The notes under the pieces are model-generated. The model was not told the origin of the DNA and made no database searches. It was given only the letters and a program-made list of their open reading frames with translations. 64,000 bases of DNA from Mesorhizobium sp. YM1C-6-2 (GTDB lineage Bacteria; Pseudomonadota; Alphaproteobacteria; Rhizobiales; Rhizobiaceae): the NCBI RefSeq assembly GCF_003666685.1, contig NZ_RCIZ01000001.1, positions 310,001-374,000 on the forward strand, in the 5' to 3' direction. Of this stretch, positions 1-8,746 are shown one piece after another. Each line of letters starts with the position of its first letter. Position 1 is the stretch's first letter. Made by a program: the position numbers and the translations under genes.

Positions 1-104
1 CGCAACTGTAGCCGGCGAGCTTTTCTTTCATCGAGCCACTAGTCGCGAATGCGACCGGGAAGGCGAAAGACAGGCAGCGACCCGGAAGTCAGGAGACCTG
101 CCTG
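1..104 (+). promoter_or_regulatory. cobalamin riboswitch, 3' part (cut by window edge)
   Basis: The window opens inside a cobalamin riboswitch aptamer. Conserved blocks appear in the known order: CGCAACTGTA at 1-10, GCCACT at 35-40, GGGAAGGCG at 57-65, and the B12-box end CCCGGAAGTCAGGAGACCTG at 81-100. The 5' part (the GGTG / P1-P3 region) lies outside the window. Between aptamer and btuB an inverted repeat, CCGGTTT at 217-223 with AAACCGG at 243-249, could form part of the expression platform and mask the ribosome site; that is inference. The family normally represses B12 uptake genes when adenosylcobalamin is plentiful, which fits the operon that follows. Confidence 0.93.
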
Positions 105-285
105 TTCCAGTCACCCATGTTCGGACACGGGGTGTGTTCGGACGCGGTCGCACGTAGCGGTGACATTGAAAAGTGTTGCCGCGGCGAGGCGTCCGGGTCC
201 GACCTGTTCACAGTCACCGGTTTGTCTGCCTGCGGTTGTCGAAAACCGGGCGATTCGTTCGCCTGCCGAGAGGTGAAGGACAGAC

Positions 286-2166
286 ATGCGGAAGTGGTTT
301 TATTGCGTCGGCGCGATTGCGCTGGCGATTGGGACGAACGCGCGGGCTCAGGACGCTGGCGGTGCCGACGACGAAGACGGCGTCACGGAACTCGAGCGGA
401 TCGTTGTGACGGCGAACCGGACGCCGACCGAGAAAAGCCAGGTAGGCTCGACGGTCGAGCAGGTGACGAGGGAGGAGATCGAGGAGAAGTCGCTGCCTTC
501 GATCAGCGATTACCTGAACCTGCTGCCGGGCATAGCGATAAGCTCCGGTGGCGGCATCGGCTCGGAAGGAGGCCTTGCGGTGCGAGGCATGCCGCGGCGC
601 TACGTCAAGACGCTCTACAACGGGATCGACATCGCCGATCCCACCCAGACTCAGGTCCAGACATCGTATCAGTATCTGCTGACCGGCGGCGCCGACAGCA
701 TCGAGGTGCTGAAAGGCTCGCAAAGCACGCTCTACGGCTCCGATGCGATAGCAGGCGTGATCAGCGTTTCGACGCTCGGCAGCATCGATCCGGGCGTGCG
801 ACACTTCCTCGACACAGAGGTCGGGTCCTTCGGCATGGTGCGCGGCCGTTATGGCCTGCAGGCGGCAAGCGAGGCGTCGGCTCTCGCGCTGAATGTCACC
901 GGCCTTAGAACCGATGGCATATCCGCGGCTGACGAGAATGACGGCAACACCGAACGCGACGGCTTCGAGGACGTGTTGCTGGACGTCAATGTCGAGCATC
1001 GCTTCAGCGACGCCTTTTCGGTGTTCGGGTCGGCGCTCTATATCGACGCCCGCGCGGAATATGACGACGACTTCCCCGTGGTGCAGGACAACTGGTTCAA
1101 TCACAATCTCACCGAACAACTGGCCGGCAGGACAGGCTTCAACCTGGATCTCATGGACGGACGCCTGAAGAACACGTTTTCCGTGCAGGGGTTCAAGATC
1201 GATCGCGGCATCCGCTCGGTTTCGACTTTCGGCCCGTACGACGCCGACTTCGAGGGCACGCGCGTGAAAACCGACTACCAGGGATCGTTCGAAGCGACGG
1301 AGCGTATCCTGTTCCAGTACGGACTGGATCACGAACGCCAGAATGCGCGGACCAGCGATGATTTTGCCGAGACAGATGATTCATTCTCGATCACCGGGGT
1401 CTGGGCGCAGTCGGTTGTCGAACCCGTCGACAACCTCATCCTGACCGGCGGCCTGCGCCACGACGAACACTCGGAATTCGGCGGCCACACGACCTATCGG
1501 GGCACCGCGGCCTATCTGTTCGATGCGACCGCAACCCGCTTGCATTCGTCTTTCGGCACCGGCTTCCGGGCCCCCAGCCTCTACGAGCTCTATGCGCCGT
1601 TCTATGGCGATTCGTCCTTGCGGCCCGAGACGAGCGTCAGCTTCGATTTCGGCGTCGGCCAGGAATTCCTTGACGGCCGGCTGGTGACGGACCTCACTTA
1701 CTTCATGATCGACGTCGACGATCTCATCGAGTTCGATACCGCGGCGAGCCGCTACCGCCAGGTGCCCGGCACCACGCGATCGCGCGGCGTCGAGGCGTCG
1801 CTCGACTTTGCGGTGACGGACGGACTCCGCCTCGGCGGTTCCTACACCTACACCGATTCGAAGACGGAAGGCGGCGAGCGCATGGTCCAGATTCCCCGTC
1901 ACGCCATCGTGCTTTCGGCGGCATGGCTGCCGGACGAGCAATGGACGGTCTCGGGCGACGTCAAGTTCGCCGTCGATACGGTGGATACTGGCGATGTCGA
2001 ACTCGACGATTACGCGCTCGTCAACGCGAAGGTCGCCTACCGCTACAATGAGAATGTAGAGGTCTACGTCCGCGGCGAAAACCTTTTCGACCAGCAATAC
2101 CAGACGGTCGCCGGCTATGGCACGCCGGGCCTGTCCGTCTTCTCCGGTATAGAGGCACGCTTCTGA
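286..2166 (+). CDS. btuB: TonB-dependent vitamin B12 receptor BtuB
   Basis: Outer-membrane receptor of 626 residues, inferred to import cobalamin with TonB energy. It has a signal peptide (about residues 1-22, ending in ARAQ), a TonB-box-like segment ERIVVTAN near residue 37, a plug domain to about residue 170 with the typical LKGSQSTLYGSDAIAGVI stretch, then a beta-barrel ending in a C-terminal Phe (IEARF). The start at 286 follows a GAGAGGTGAAGG ribosome site. The cobalamin riboswitch upstream and the B12-type ABC genes downstream support BtuB over a siderophore receptor. The stop codon overlaps the next start by one base (TGATG), so the four genes are probably co-translated. Confidence 0.9.
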   Translation: MRKWFYCVGAIALAIGTNARAQDAGGADDEDGVTELERIVVTANRTPTEKSQVGSTVEQVTREEIEEKSLPSISDYLNLLPGIAISSGGGIGSEGGLAVRGMPRRYVKTLYNGIDIADPTQTQVQTSYQYLLTGGADSIEVLKGSQSTLYGSDAIAGVISVSTLGSIDPGVRHFLDTEVGSFGMVRGRYGLQAASEASALALNVTGLRTDGISAADENDGNTERDGFEDVLLDVNVEHRFSDAFSVFGSALYIDARAEYDDDFPVVQDNWFNHNLTEQLAGRTGFNLDLMDGRLKNTFSVQGFKIDRGIRSVSTFGPYDADFEGTRVKTDYQGSFEATERILFQYGLDHERQNARTSDDFAETDDSFSITGVWAQSVVEPVDNLILTGGLRHDEHSEFGGHTTYRGTAAYLFDATATRLHSSFGTGFRAPSLYELYAPFYGDSSLRPETSVSFDFGVGQEFLDGRLVTDLTYFMIDVDDLIEFDTAASRYRQVPGTTRSRGVEASLDFAVTDGLRLGGSYTYTDSKTEGGERMVQIPRHAIVLSAAWLPDEQWTVSGDVKFAVDTVDTGDVELDDYALVNAKVAYRYNENVEVYVRGENLFDQQYQTVAGYGTPGLSVFSGIEARF

Positions 2167-3053
2167 TGGCGCGCGGCTTCCTTTCGGCAATGGCGCGCCT
2201 TGCCGGCATCGCCGTCGGAAGCCGTGTTCCCCAAGGCGCGGCGCTCGCGGTCCTGGCCTGCCTCGCCGCCGCCGATGCGACCGCCGCGCCGCGCCGCGTC
2301 GTCTCGATGAATGTCTGCACCGATCAACTCGCCATGCTGATCGCTGGCGAAGGACAGCTTTATTCGGTTTCCAACCTTGCGGGCGACGAGAGGACCTCGG
2401 TCCTCGCATCGCAGGCGGGACGCTACGCCGTCAATAATGGCTTCGCCGAGGAAATCTTCATGATGAAGCCGGACCTCGTCCTTGCCGGGACCTTTACCAG
2501 CCAGGCGACGGTTGACCTCCTGAAACGCCTCGGTTTTCGCGTGGAACAGTTCGCCCCTGCGTCCTCCTTTGACGATATCAGGGCCGATCTGATCAGGATG
2601 GGCAGCTTGCTCGGCCGCGAGGACAGGGCCGCGAGCCTGGTGTCGAAGATGGACCAGGACCTAGAGGCGTTGCGCGCCCGGTCCGTCGACGCCAAATCCG
2701 TCGCGATCTACTACGCCAACAGTTACGCCGCCGGGACGGGCACGCTCGCCGACGCTGTCATTCGCGCTGCGGGGTTGCGCAATGTCGGTGAAACGCTCGG
2801 TGCAGTGGGGGTGGTCAGGCTGCCGCTCGAACTGCTCGTGCTCGCCAATCCCGATCTCGTGGTGGCCGGCGACGCCAACTATCGCGCGCCCGCGCTTGCC
2901 ATGGAGGCATATGCCCACCCCGCGTTCCGGGCGCTTGGCTCGGAGGCCGTGGCTTCGCAGGGACAATACTGGATCTGCGGCGCGCCGTTCACGGTCGAGG
3001 CAGCGCGTCTGCTTCAGGATGCAGCCATAGCCTCCGGGCGTGACAGCCGGTGA
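2166..3053 (+). CDS. btuF: cobalamin ABC transporter periplasmic binding protein
   Basis: Periplasmic substrate-binding protein of 295 residues in the BtuF/FecB family (class III binding fold, two lobes joined by a rigid helix). A hydrophobic signal segment covers about residues 22-41 (LAVLACLAAADATAA), followed by the family opening RRVVSMNVCTDQLAMLI and the helix-rich middle typical of this fold. It is inferred to hand B12 from BtuB to the BtuC-BtuD transporter. It starts at the base shared with the btuB stop and ends in a GTGA overlap with the permease. A ligand other than B12 is possible from the protein alone; the riboswitch makes B12 the best call. Confidence 0.85.
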   Translation: MARGFLSAMARLAGIAVGSRVPQGAALAVLACLAAADATAAPRRVVSMNVCTDQLAMLIAGEGQLYSVSNLAGDERTSVLASQAGRYAVNNGFAEEIFMMKPDLVLAGTFTSQATVDLLKRLGFRVEQFAPASSFDDIRADLIRMGSLLGREDRAASLVSKMDQDLEALRARSVDAKSVAIYYANSYAAGTGTLADAVIRAAGLRNVGETLGAVGVVRLPLELLVLANPDLVVAGDANYRAPALAMEAYAHPAFRALGSEAVASQGQYWICGAPFTVEAARLLQDAAIASGRDSR

Positions 3054-4051
3054 TCGGCGCCTCGCGCTACCGCATCGTCCTGGCGCTGCTTTCGGCGGTG
3101 ACCGCCGCCCTGTTCGTGCTGTCGCTCGTCACCGGCCCGGCCGGGATAGGTTTTTCGGATGCCCTGGCTTCGCTCTATTCGGGCGGCGATCAGGGAGCGG
3201 GCCTGATCATGCGCGAGATCCGCCTGCCGCGCGCCATCCTCGGCCTGATGATCGGCATCACGCTTGGGCTCTCCGGCGCGGCCCTGCAGGGCTATCTGCG
3301 CAATCCTTTGGCTGAACCCGGGCTGCTCGGCATCAGCGCCTCGGCGTCCCTTGGCGCGGTGATCGCGATCTATACGGGGTTTTCCGCTGTCTTTCCGCTC
3401 GGCCTGCCGCTCGCCGCGCTGGCGGGCTCAGTCGTCGCTGTTCTGGTCGTGCAGGCGATGGCCGGCGCGAGAGGCGGCGCCTTGACCGTCATCCTTGCAG
3501 GGGTAGCCGTGTCGAGCTTCGCCGCCGCCATGACGTCGCTGGCGCTGAACCTTTCGCCGAACCCGTTCGCAGCCCTTGAGATAATGTTCTGGATGTTGGG
3601 CTCGCTGACCGATCGCTCCATGACCCATGTCTGGCTTGCAGGTCCGTTCATGGTGTTGGGCTGGGCGATGCTGGCAGCGCTGGGGCGCCCGCTCGATGCG
3701 CTGACGCTGGGCGAGGACGCCGCCGCCAGTATGGGCGTCAATCTGCGGCTCGTGCAGTTTCTGGCCGTCTTCGGAGCCGCCGCTTCCGTCGGTGCGGCGA
3801 CGGCGGTCGCCGGAGCCATCGGCTTCATCGGCTTGGTCGCGCCGCATCTGCTGCGGCCTCTGGTAGGTTCGCTTCCGTCGCGGCTGCTGCCGGCGAGCGC
3901 CCTGGGCGGCGCCTGCCTGTTGCTGTCGGCCGACATCCTCACCCGCATCATTGCGCCGGACAAGGATTTGAAGATCGGCGTGCTGACGGCGATCATCGGC
4001 GCGCCCTTCTTCGTCTGGCTCGTCTACCGCATGCGGAGGAAGCTGCTGTGA
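3050..4051 (+). CDS. btuC: cobalamin ABC transporter permease
   Basis: FecCD/BtuC-type permease of 333 residues with about ten membrane helices. Family signatures are visible: the segment LPRAILGLMIGITLGLSGA near residue 58, NPLAEPGLLGIS near residue 85, and the cytoplasmic coupling region GAIGFIGLVAPHLLRPLVG near residue 256 that contacts the ATPase. The start is GTG at 3050, overlapping the btuF stop (GTGA). It should form the homodimeric channel through the inner membrane, working with the ATPase encoded next. Confidence 0.88.
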   Translation: MIGASRYRIVLALLSAVTAALFVLSLVTGPAGIGFSDALASLYSGGDQGAGLIMREIRLPRAILGLMIGITLGLSGAALQGYLRNPLAEPGLLGISASASLGAVIAIYTGFSAVFPLGLPLAALAGSVVAVLVVQAMAGARGGALTVILAGVAVSSFAAAMTSLALNLSPNPFAALEIMFWMLGSLTDRSMTHVWLAGPFMVLGWAMLAALGRPLDALTLGEDAAASMGVNLRLVQFLAVFGAAASVGAATAVAGAIGFIGLVAPHLLRPLVGSLPSRLLPASALGGACLLLSADILTRIIAPDKDLKIGVLTAIIGAPFFVWLVYRMRRKLL

Positions 4052-4827
4052 CGCTGCTTTCCGTGAGCGACCTCCGCGTTTCGCTCGGCGGCAAGCCCGT
4101 CCTGCACGGGCTGTCCTTCGTGCTGCGCGAAGGCGAGTTCGTGGGCCTGATCGGCCCGAACGGCGCCGGCAAATCGACGCTCCTGCGAGCCTCCCTCGGT
4201 CTTCTCCCGTCGGAAGGCGCCGTGACGATCGCCGGGCGGCCTTCTACCGCTATCTCGGCCAGGCAGAGGGCGCTGCATGTCGCCTATCTGCCGCAGGAGC
4301 GCGAGATCGGTTGGCCGGTGTCGGTCGAAACGCTGGTTTCGCTCGGCCGCACAGCCCGCAAGCGCGGCTTTGCCGGCCTCGATGCCACCGATCGCGCCAG
4401 GATCGGCGAGGCGATGGCGCGCATGGAGATCACGGATTTTCGCCGGCGCGCCGCGTCGGAGCTTTCGGGCGGCGAGAAGGCGCGGGTGCTGATCGCCCGG
4501 GCGTTGGCGCAGGATGCGCCGCTGTTGCTCGCCGACGAGCCGACCGCGGGCCTTGATCCGGCGCACCAGATCGCGCTGATGTCGCTGTTCAGCGAACTGG
4601 CCGCGGAGGGACGCGGCGTCGTCGCGTCGCTGCACGACCTCGGTCTTGCGGCGCGCTGGTGCTCCCGCCTCATCCTTGTCGATCGCGGCGTGATCGTCGC
4701 CGACGGGGCGCCGAAGGACGTGCTGACCGCCGAACGGCTTCGCACCGTCTACGGAATCGACGCGCATCTCGGCGAGACCGAGGACGGCGGCATGCTCGTC
4801 GTCCCCCTGGATGTGGTCAGACGGTGA
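4048..4827 (+). CDS. btuD: cobalamin ABC transporter ATP-binding protein
   Basis: Cytoplasmic ATPase of 259 residues that powers the importer. It has Walker A GPNGAGKST (about residue 37), ABC signature LSGGEKAR (about residue 139), Walker B LLLADEPT (about residue 158) and the switch His in SLHDLG. The GTG start overlaps the btuC stop. It closes the operon; an imperfect hairpin (4874-4904) follows. HmuV and FhuC ATPases look alike, so the B12 assignment rests on the operon and riboswitch. Confidence 0.87.
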   Translation: MTLLSVSDLRVSLGGKPVLHGLSFVLREGEFVGLIGPNGAGKSTLLRASLGLLPSEGAVTIAGRPSTAISARQRALHVAYLPQEREIGWPVSVETLVSLGRTARKRGFAGLDATDRARIGEAMARMEITDFRRRAASELSGGEKARVLIARALAQDAPLLLADEPTAGLDPAHQIALMSLFSELAAEGRGVVASLHDLGLAARWCSRLILVDRGVIVADGAPKDVLTAERLRTVYGIDAHLGETEDGGMLVVPLDVVRR

Positions 4828-4873
4828 CGGTGCAAATCCGTCGCGGCCGGCCCTGACCGTTGCCGTACTAGGC

Positions 4874-4909
4874 AGGCGATCCAACGCAACGTGGTCGATC
4901 GCCTTTCGC
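4874..4909. terminator. possible terminator between convergent btuD and DUF2249 genes
   Basis: The inverted repeat AGGCGATC (4874-4881) / GATCGCCT (4897-4904) with a 15-base loop is followed by only a short T tract. It lies between convergent genes and could end transcription from the left. Weak evidence. Confidence 0.35.
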
Positions 4910-4932
4910 AGGCAATGATTTGTCCGGGCGGA

Positions 4933-5208
4933 TCAGGAGCCGCAGCAGCACTCGCAGCTCGACCCCTCGCGGCCGATCTTGACGCGCCAGACTTCCGGTC
5001 CGAATTCCACATACTCCCAGACGAATTCGTCCGGATAGCGGGTCTCGATATGGAACTGCAGTGGGCGGGGCTCGTGATCGGCGACCACCATGAAGTGCTC
5101 GCTGGGGCGCAGGGTCCGCAGCATGTCGAAGATGATCTGGTGGCGCTGGTGGTGCGGGATGGTGCGGACGTCGATAACCGGCGCCGGGGTGGCTTCTGTG
5201 TCAGTCAT
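4933..5208 (-). CDS. DUF2249 domain protein with Cys-rich tail
   Basis: Small cytoplasmic protein of 91 residues that is nearly all one DUF2249 domain (motifs IDVRTIPHHQRHQIIF, then LRPSEHFMVVADHEPRPL, and a closing WEYVEFGPEVWRVKIG). The family often sits in denitrification loci beside nos, nir and hemerythrin genes and is suspected to act in redox or metal handling; its reaction is unknown. The C-terminus ends in CECCCGS, four cysteines that could bind a metal. It lies 147 bases downstream of the ferritin-like gene on the same strand and so may belong to the same transcript. Confidence 0.8.
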   Translation of the reverse strand: MTDTEATPAPVIDVRTIPHHQRHQIIFDMLRTLRPSEHFMVVADHEPRPLQFHIETRYPDEFVWEYVEFGPEVWRVKIGREGSSCECCCGS

Positions 5209-5355
5209 GCGTTTCTTCCCTTGTCCCGCCTGGCCTCAAGGCCGGGCAGGGCGGGCACTGCGCCGGCAGCCTTCCACCTAGCGGGTCTGGCGGATAGCGA
5301 AGTTGCGGAAGCGCAAACTGGGCGAAGAAGGCCTGGATGCTGCGGTTCGATCACG

Positions 5356-6216
5356 TCACCGCGTCGCGGCCCGCAGGAGCGAGCGGCATTCGACGGCGCC
5401 TGAGGCGAACTGCTGCGAGCGCCGCCGTTCCTCCTCGCTGCGCAGGCTGCCGCCGAAATCGAGATAGCAGTCGAGGAGCAGCTCGCAGAGCGGCACCGGG
5501 CGTCCGGAGATGTCGGATGCGACGCCGTTTTTCAGCAGCGGAGATTGGCCGAAAGGCCGCCGCCTGAGATCGTTCGCGCGTCCGCGCGCCGCACGTGCGG
5601 CAGCCCGCAGACTGGAGACGATGTCGGTCTGGGCCCGCGCAGCCATGGCCTCGAGGTGATCGGCGAGCTTCAGCTCCAGTTCCGGCAGATCGAGCACCTG
5701 CGCTTGCTCGCCCGTTCCGGTCCCCGCATGGAACGCGGACCGCCTCTCCTGGCGCAGCGTGGAGAGGTGCCCGAGCTCTTCCCGAGCCATCTGCTCCGCG
5801 GCCTCGCGCAACCGGTCCCGGTCGGCCTGCGCTGCGACATAGGTCCAGAACAGGAAGGCGCGCTCCTCGTTGCGCACGGCCATCGAGAACGCGCGATAGG
5901 CGCTCAGCAACTCTGGCGCGACGGTGCCTGCGCCTTCGTCGTCGAACATTTCGGCCGGTTGCCACTTCAGCTTGGTCAGGTCCGGCTTCCGGCTGCAGAT
6001 CCGCTCGGACCAGTGCACGACATTGCCGAGATGCTCGCTCTCCTCGCCGATCAGCCGCTCGAAGACCGGTACCATGTCCGGCCTGCCCTCCCGGCGCATC
6101 CGTTCAGCCAGTTCCGAATAGCCGGCGATCGCCTCCTGTTCCATCGCGTAGGCGATGGCCAGCAGCTCGTCCATCGACTCCACCGCGGCGAATGGTTCGA
6201 ACTTCAGCAGCGACAT
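5356..6216 (-). CDS. ferritin-like/rubrerythrin-type protein beside nos genes
   Basis: Protein of 286 residues whose first half is a four-helix ferritin-like bundle. Repeated iron-ligand patterns are visible: EQEAIAGY, EESEHLGN, NEERAFLFW and REELGHLS (Glu plus ExxH pairs, about residues 23-160). This suggests a di-iron or iron-storage protein. The second half is charged and basic, without a recognised domain. I start it at 6216 (MSLLKFEP) rather than at 6243, since the extra nine residues match nothing. It diverges from nosR across a region holding an FNR/NnrR-like box, so it is probably expressed with denitrification. The exact function is unknown. Confidence 0.75.
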   Translation of the reverse strand: MSLLKFEPFAAVESMDELLAIAYAMEQEAIAGYSELAERMRREGRPDMVPVFERLIGEESEHLGNVVHWSERICSRKPDLTKLKWQPAEMFDDEGAGTVAPELLSAYRAFSMAVRNEERAFLFWTYVAAQADRDRLREAAEQMAREELGHLSTLRQERRSAFHAGTGTGEQAQVLDLPELELKLADHLEAMAARAQTDIVSSLRAAARAARGRANDLRRRPFGQSPLLKNGVASDISGRPVPLCELLLDCYLDFGGSLRSEEERRRSQQFASGAVECRSLLRAATR

Positions 6217-6269
6217 GGGACCTCTCCGAGTTGTCTGCGGCATATTGATACATCCGCGCTCGAATTTAC

Positions 6270-6283
6270 TTGCGCCAGATCAA
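6270..6283. promoter_or_regulatory. FNR/NnrR-type operator between ferritin-like gene and nosR
   Basis: TTGCG-CCAG-ATCAA at 6270-6283 fits the Crp/Fnr family pattern TTG-N8-CAA. The left half TTGCG resembles NnrR sites (nitric-oxide regulation) and the right half ATCAA resembles FNR sites (oxygen regulation). It lies 54 bases before the ferritin-like start and about 160 bases before nosR, so it could serve either or both. Binding is inferred. Confidence 0.6.
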
Positions 6284-6445
6284 AGACGACCGGTGTGAAA
6301 GCGCCGATGACGGTCCGGCATCAAGCACGCCGCTCCGGATCAGCCGGACGGCCGCATCATCGGCTTCGAGCCTGGAAAAAGCACGGTCGGAATGCCTTCG
6401 AACTGCAGAGCTGCCGCCGCCCTCGGCTCCTTTTACAGCGCGCCC

Positions 6446-8728
6446 ATGGTCTTGTTGCGATTCCTCGTGCCGGCGCTGCTCCTGATCGCCGCGACCATCG
6501 TCGAAGCGAACGCCGCCGGGCGTCTCGAGCAGTTCCTGGCGAAGGCGCAGCCGGGCGAACTGTTCGAGGGAGCCGACCGGTTCGGCGAGATCGAAGGCGA
6601 CCCGCCGATCGCGCCTGTCTATCGCGGCAGCGAGCTGGCCGGCTACGTCTATCTGAATTCCGATTTCACCAGTTCCGTCGGCTATTCCGGCAAGCCCATC
6701 CACATCCTGGTCGGCATCGAACCGACGGGCATCGTCCGTGGGTTCAAGCTGGTCGAGCACCACGAGCCGATTGTCCTGATAGGCATTCCCGAAGAGAAGG
6801 TCATCGCCTCGCTGAACTCGCTGATCGGCGAGGACCTCGGGCGCGTCGCGGCCCGGGCGGCCAAGCCGCCGCAGGTCGACATCGTCAGCGGCGCAACGGT
6901 GACGGTCCTGGTCATGGGCGACAGCATCGTCCGCTCCGCCGTGCGCCTCATTCGCAGCAACCGGCTCGGCGCCGCGCCCGCAGGGACGCCGGCGGCAGCC
7001 GCCGAAATCAGAGAGCTGGACCTTTCGAAGAGCGAGGTGCGCGACTGGCAGAGCCTGATCGGCGACGGCTCGGTGCGCAGCCTGCGCCTGACCGTCGGCG
7101 AGGTCAGCGAGGCGTTCCGGCAGGCGGGCGAGGCGAAAGCCGCCGGACGGCCGGAAACGCCAAATTCGGAAGACGATTTCATCGAGCTCTACATCGCCCC
7201 CGTCAGCGTGCCGACGATTGGCCGCAGTCTGCTCGGAGACGCGCAGTACGAAAGATTGCGGGGGAAGCTGAAGCCGGGCCAGCACGCCATCGTGGTGGCG
7301 GGCGACGGCGCCTATTCCTTCAAGGGTTCGGGCTATGTGCGCGGCGGCATCTTCGACCGCGTCGAACTCCTGCAGGACGGTCAGGGCATCCGCTTCCGCG
7401 ACCGCAATCACACGCGGCTCGGCGACCTCGCCGCCGAGGGCGCGCCGCGGCTGCGCGAGATCGCTCTCTTCGTCGTCCCCGAAGAGTTCGATTTCGACGT
7501 GACCGCGCCGTGGGAGCTGCAGTTGCTCGTGCAGCGCAGCATCGGCGCGCGCGACAAGGCAACCCTGCCTTACGAGCTCGGCTACACGCTTCCCGACCAG
7601 TATGTGACCACCAGGGTGGCGGCGCCGCAACCTGCGCCCGAGCCAACAGCCAAGGCGGAAGAAGCGCCGGCCGCCGCGTCCACCGCGCAACCCGCAACCA
7701 ATGCCGCCGCCGAAGAGGCATTTCCCGACGAGGAGGAACTCTGGGTCCGCATGTGGAAGATGAACACGGTGGAGATTGCCATCACCGTGGCCGGGCTGCT
7801 GGTGCTGACGGCGATCTTCTTCTTCCAGGATTGGCTCCTGCGCCGCCCGAAGCTCTTCGGCTGGGTCCGGCGCGGCTTCCTCGTCTTCGCGCTGGTCTGG
7901 CTGGGTTGGTACGCCAACGCGCAGCTCTCTGTCGTCAACGTGCTGACCTTCACCAATTCGCTGATCACTGATTTCAGCTGGGAGTTCTTCCTCTCCGCGC
8001 CGCTCGTCTTCGTCCTGTGGGCCGCGGTGGCGGCCGGCCTCCTGTTCTGGGGCCGTGGTCCGTTCTGCGGCTGGCTCTGTCCGTTCGGCGCGCTGCAGGA
8101 ACTCACAAACAACATAGCGCAGTGGCTGAAGGTGCCGCAGATCAAGCTGCCTTTCGGCCTGCACGAGCGGCTCTGGCCGATAAAATACATCATCTTCCTC
8201 GGCCTGTTCGGGCTGTCCTTCTATTCGATGGCGATGGCCGAGGTCGCCGCCGAGGTGGAGCCGTTCAAGACGGCGATCATCCTGAAGTTCGTGCGCGACT
8301 GGCCCTTCGTGGTGTTCGCGGTTGCGCTGCTGGTCGCCGGGCTGTTCATCGAGCGTTTCTACTGCCGCTATCTTTGCCCGCTCGGCGCCGCGCTCGCCAT
8401 TCCGGGGCGCATCCGCATGTTCGAATGGCTGAAGCGGTGGCCCGAATGCGGCTCGCCCTGCCATCGCTGCGCCAAGGAATGTCCCGTCCAGGCAATCCAT
8501 CCCGAGGGACAGATCAACGTCAATGAATGCATCTACTGCATGCATTGCCAAGAGCTCTACCACGACGATCACCGCTGCCCGCACATGATCCAGGTGCGGT
8601 TGAAGCGCGAGAAGTTCGAGGCCCTTTCCTCGCCCTCGATGAAGGGCAAGGGGCCTGCGAAGCCGGTCATTTCACACAAGGGAATTCCGGTCGAGACACC
8701 GGATGCCGTGACGCGACCGACAACCTGA
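6446..8728 (+). CDS. nosR: NosR, membrane flavoprotein/iron-sulfur protein for N2O reduction
   Basis: Protein of 760 residues needed for nosZ expression and for keeping NosZ reduced. In order: a signal segment (VLLRFLVPALLLIAA), a periplasmic FMN-binding domain with the flavin-attachment motif SGATVT (about residue 150), a long Ala/Pro/Glu-rich linker near residues 395-425, several membrane helices from about residue 440 with two Cys-Pro motifs (CGWLCPFG and CRYLCPLG), and a cytoplasmic ferredoxin-type region (CGSPCHRCAKECP, CIYCMHC). ATG 6446 gives the expected signal peptide; an in-frame ATG at 6392 adds an unlikely extension. It is the first gene of nosRZDFYLX. Confidence 0.95.
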   Translation: MVLLRFLVPALLLIAATIVEANAAGRLEQFLAKAQPGELFEGADRFGEIEGDPPIAPVYRGSELAGYVYLNSDFTSSVGYSGKPIHILVGIEPTGIVRGFKLVEHHEPIVLIGIPEEKVIASLNSLIGEDLGRVAARAAKPPQVDIVSGATVTVLVMGDSIVRSAVRLIRSNRLGAAPAGTPAAAAEIRELDLSKSEVRDWQSLIGDGSVRSLRLTVGEVSEAFRQAGEAKAAGRPETPNSEDDFIELYIAPVSVPTIGRSLLGDAQYERLRGKLKPGQHAIVVAGDGAYSFKGSGYVRGGIFDRVELLQDGQGIRFRDRNHTRLGDLAAEGAPRLREIALFVVPEEFDFDVTAPWELQLLVQRSIGARDKATLPYELGYTLPDQYVTTRVAAPQPAPEPTAKAEEAPAAASTAQPATNAAAEEAFPDEEELWVRMWKMNTVEIAITVAGLLVLTAIFFFQDWLLRRPKLFGWVRRGFLVFALVWLGWYANAQLSVVNVLTFTNSLITDFSWEFFLSAPLVFVLWAAVAAGLLFWGRGPFCGWLCPFGALQELTNNIAQWLKVPQIKLPFGLHERLWPIKYIIFLGLFGLSFYSMAMAEVAAEVEPFKTAIILKFVRDWPFVVFAVALLVAGLFIERFYCRYLCPLGAALAIPGRIRMFEWLKRWPECGSPCHRCAKECPVQAIHPEGQINVNECIYCMHCQELYHDDHRCPHMIQVRLKREKFEALSSPSMKGKGPAKPVISHKGIPVETPDAVTRPTT

Positions 8729-8746
8729 ACCAGAAGGAGAGAAGCC

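Noticed and set aside
214-1332. Long minus-strand frame of 372 codons under btuB
   Set aside because: It is the antisense shadow of a clear TonB receptor gene and has no family features.
4823-4860. GGTGCAAATCCGT after btuD, like the 5' block of a cobalamin riboswitch
   Set aside because: The later aptamer blocks (CCGCAACTG, GGGAAGG, B12 box) do not follow, and no plus-strand gene lies downstream.
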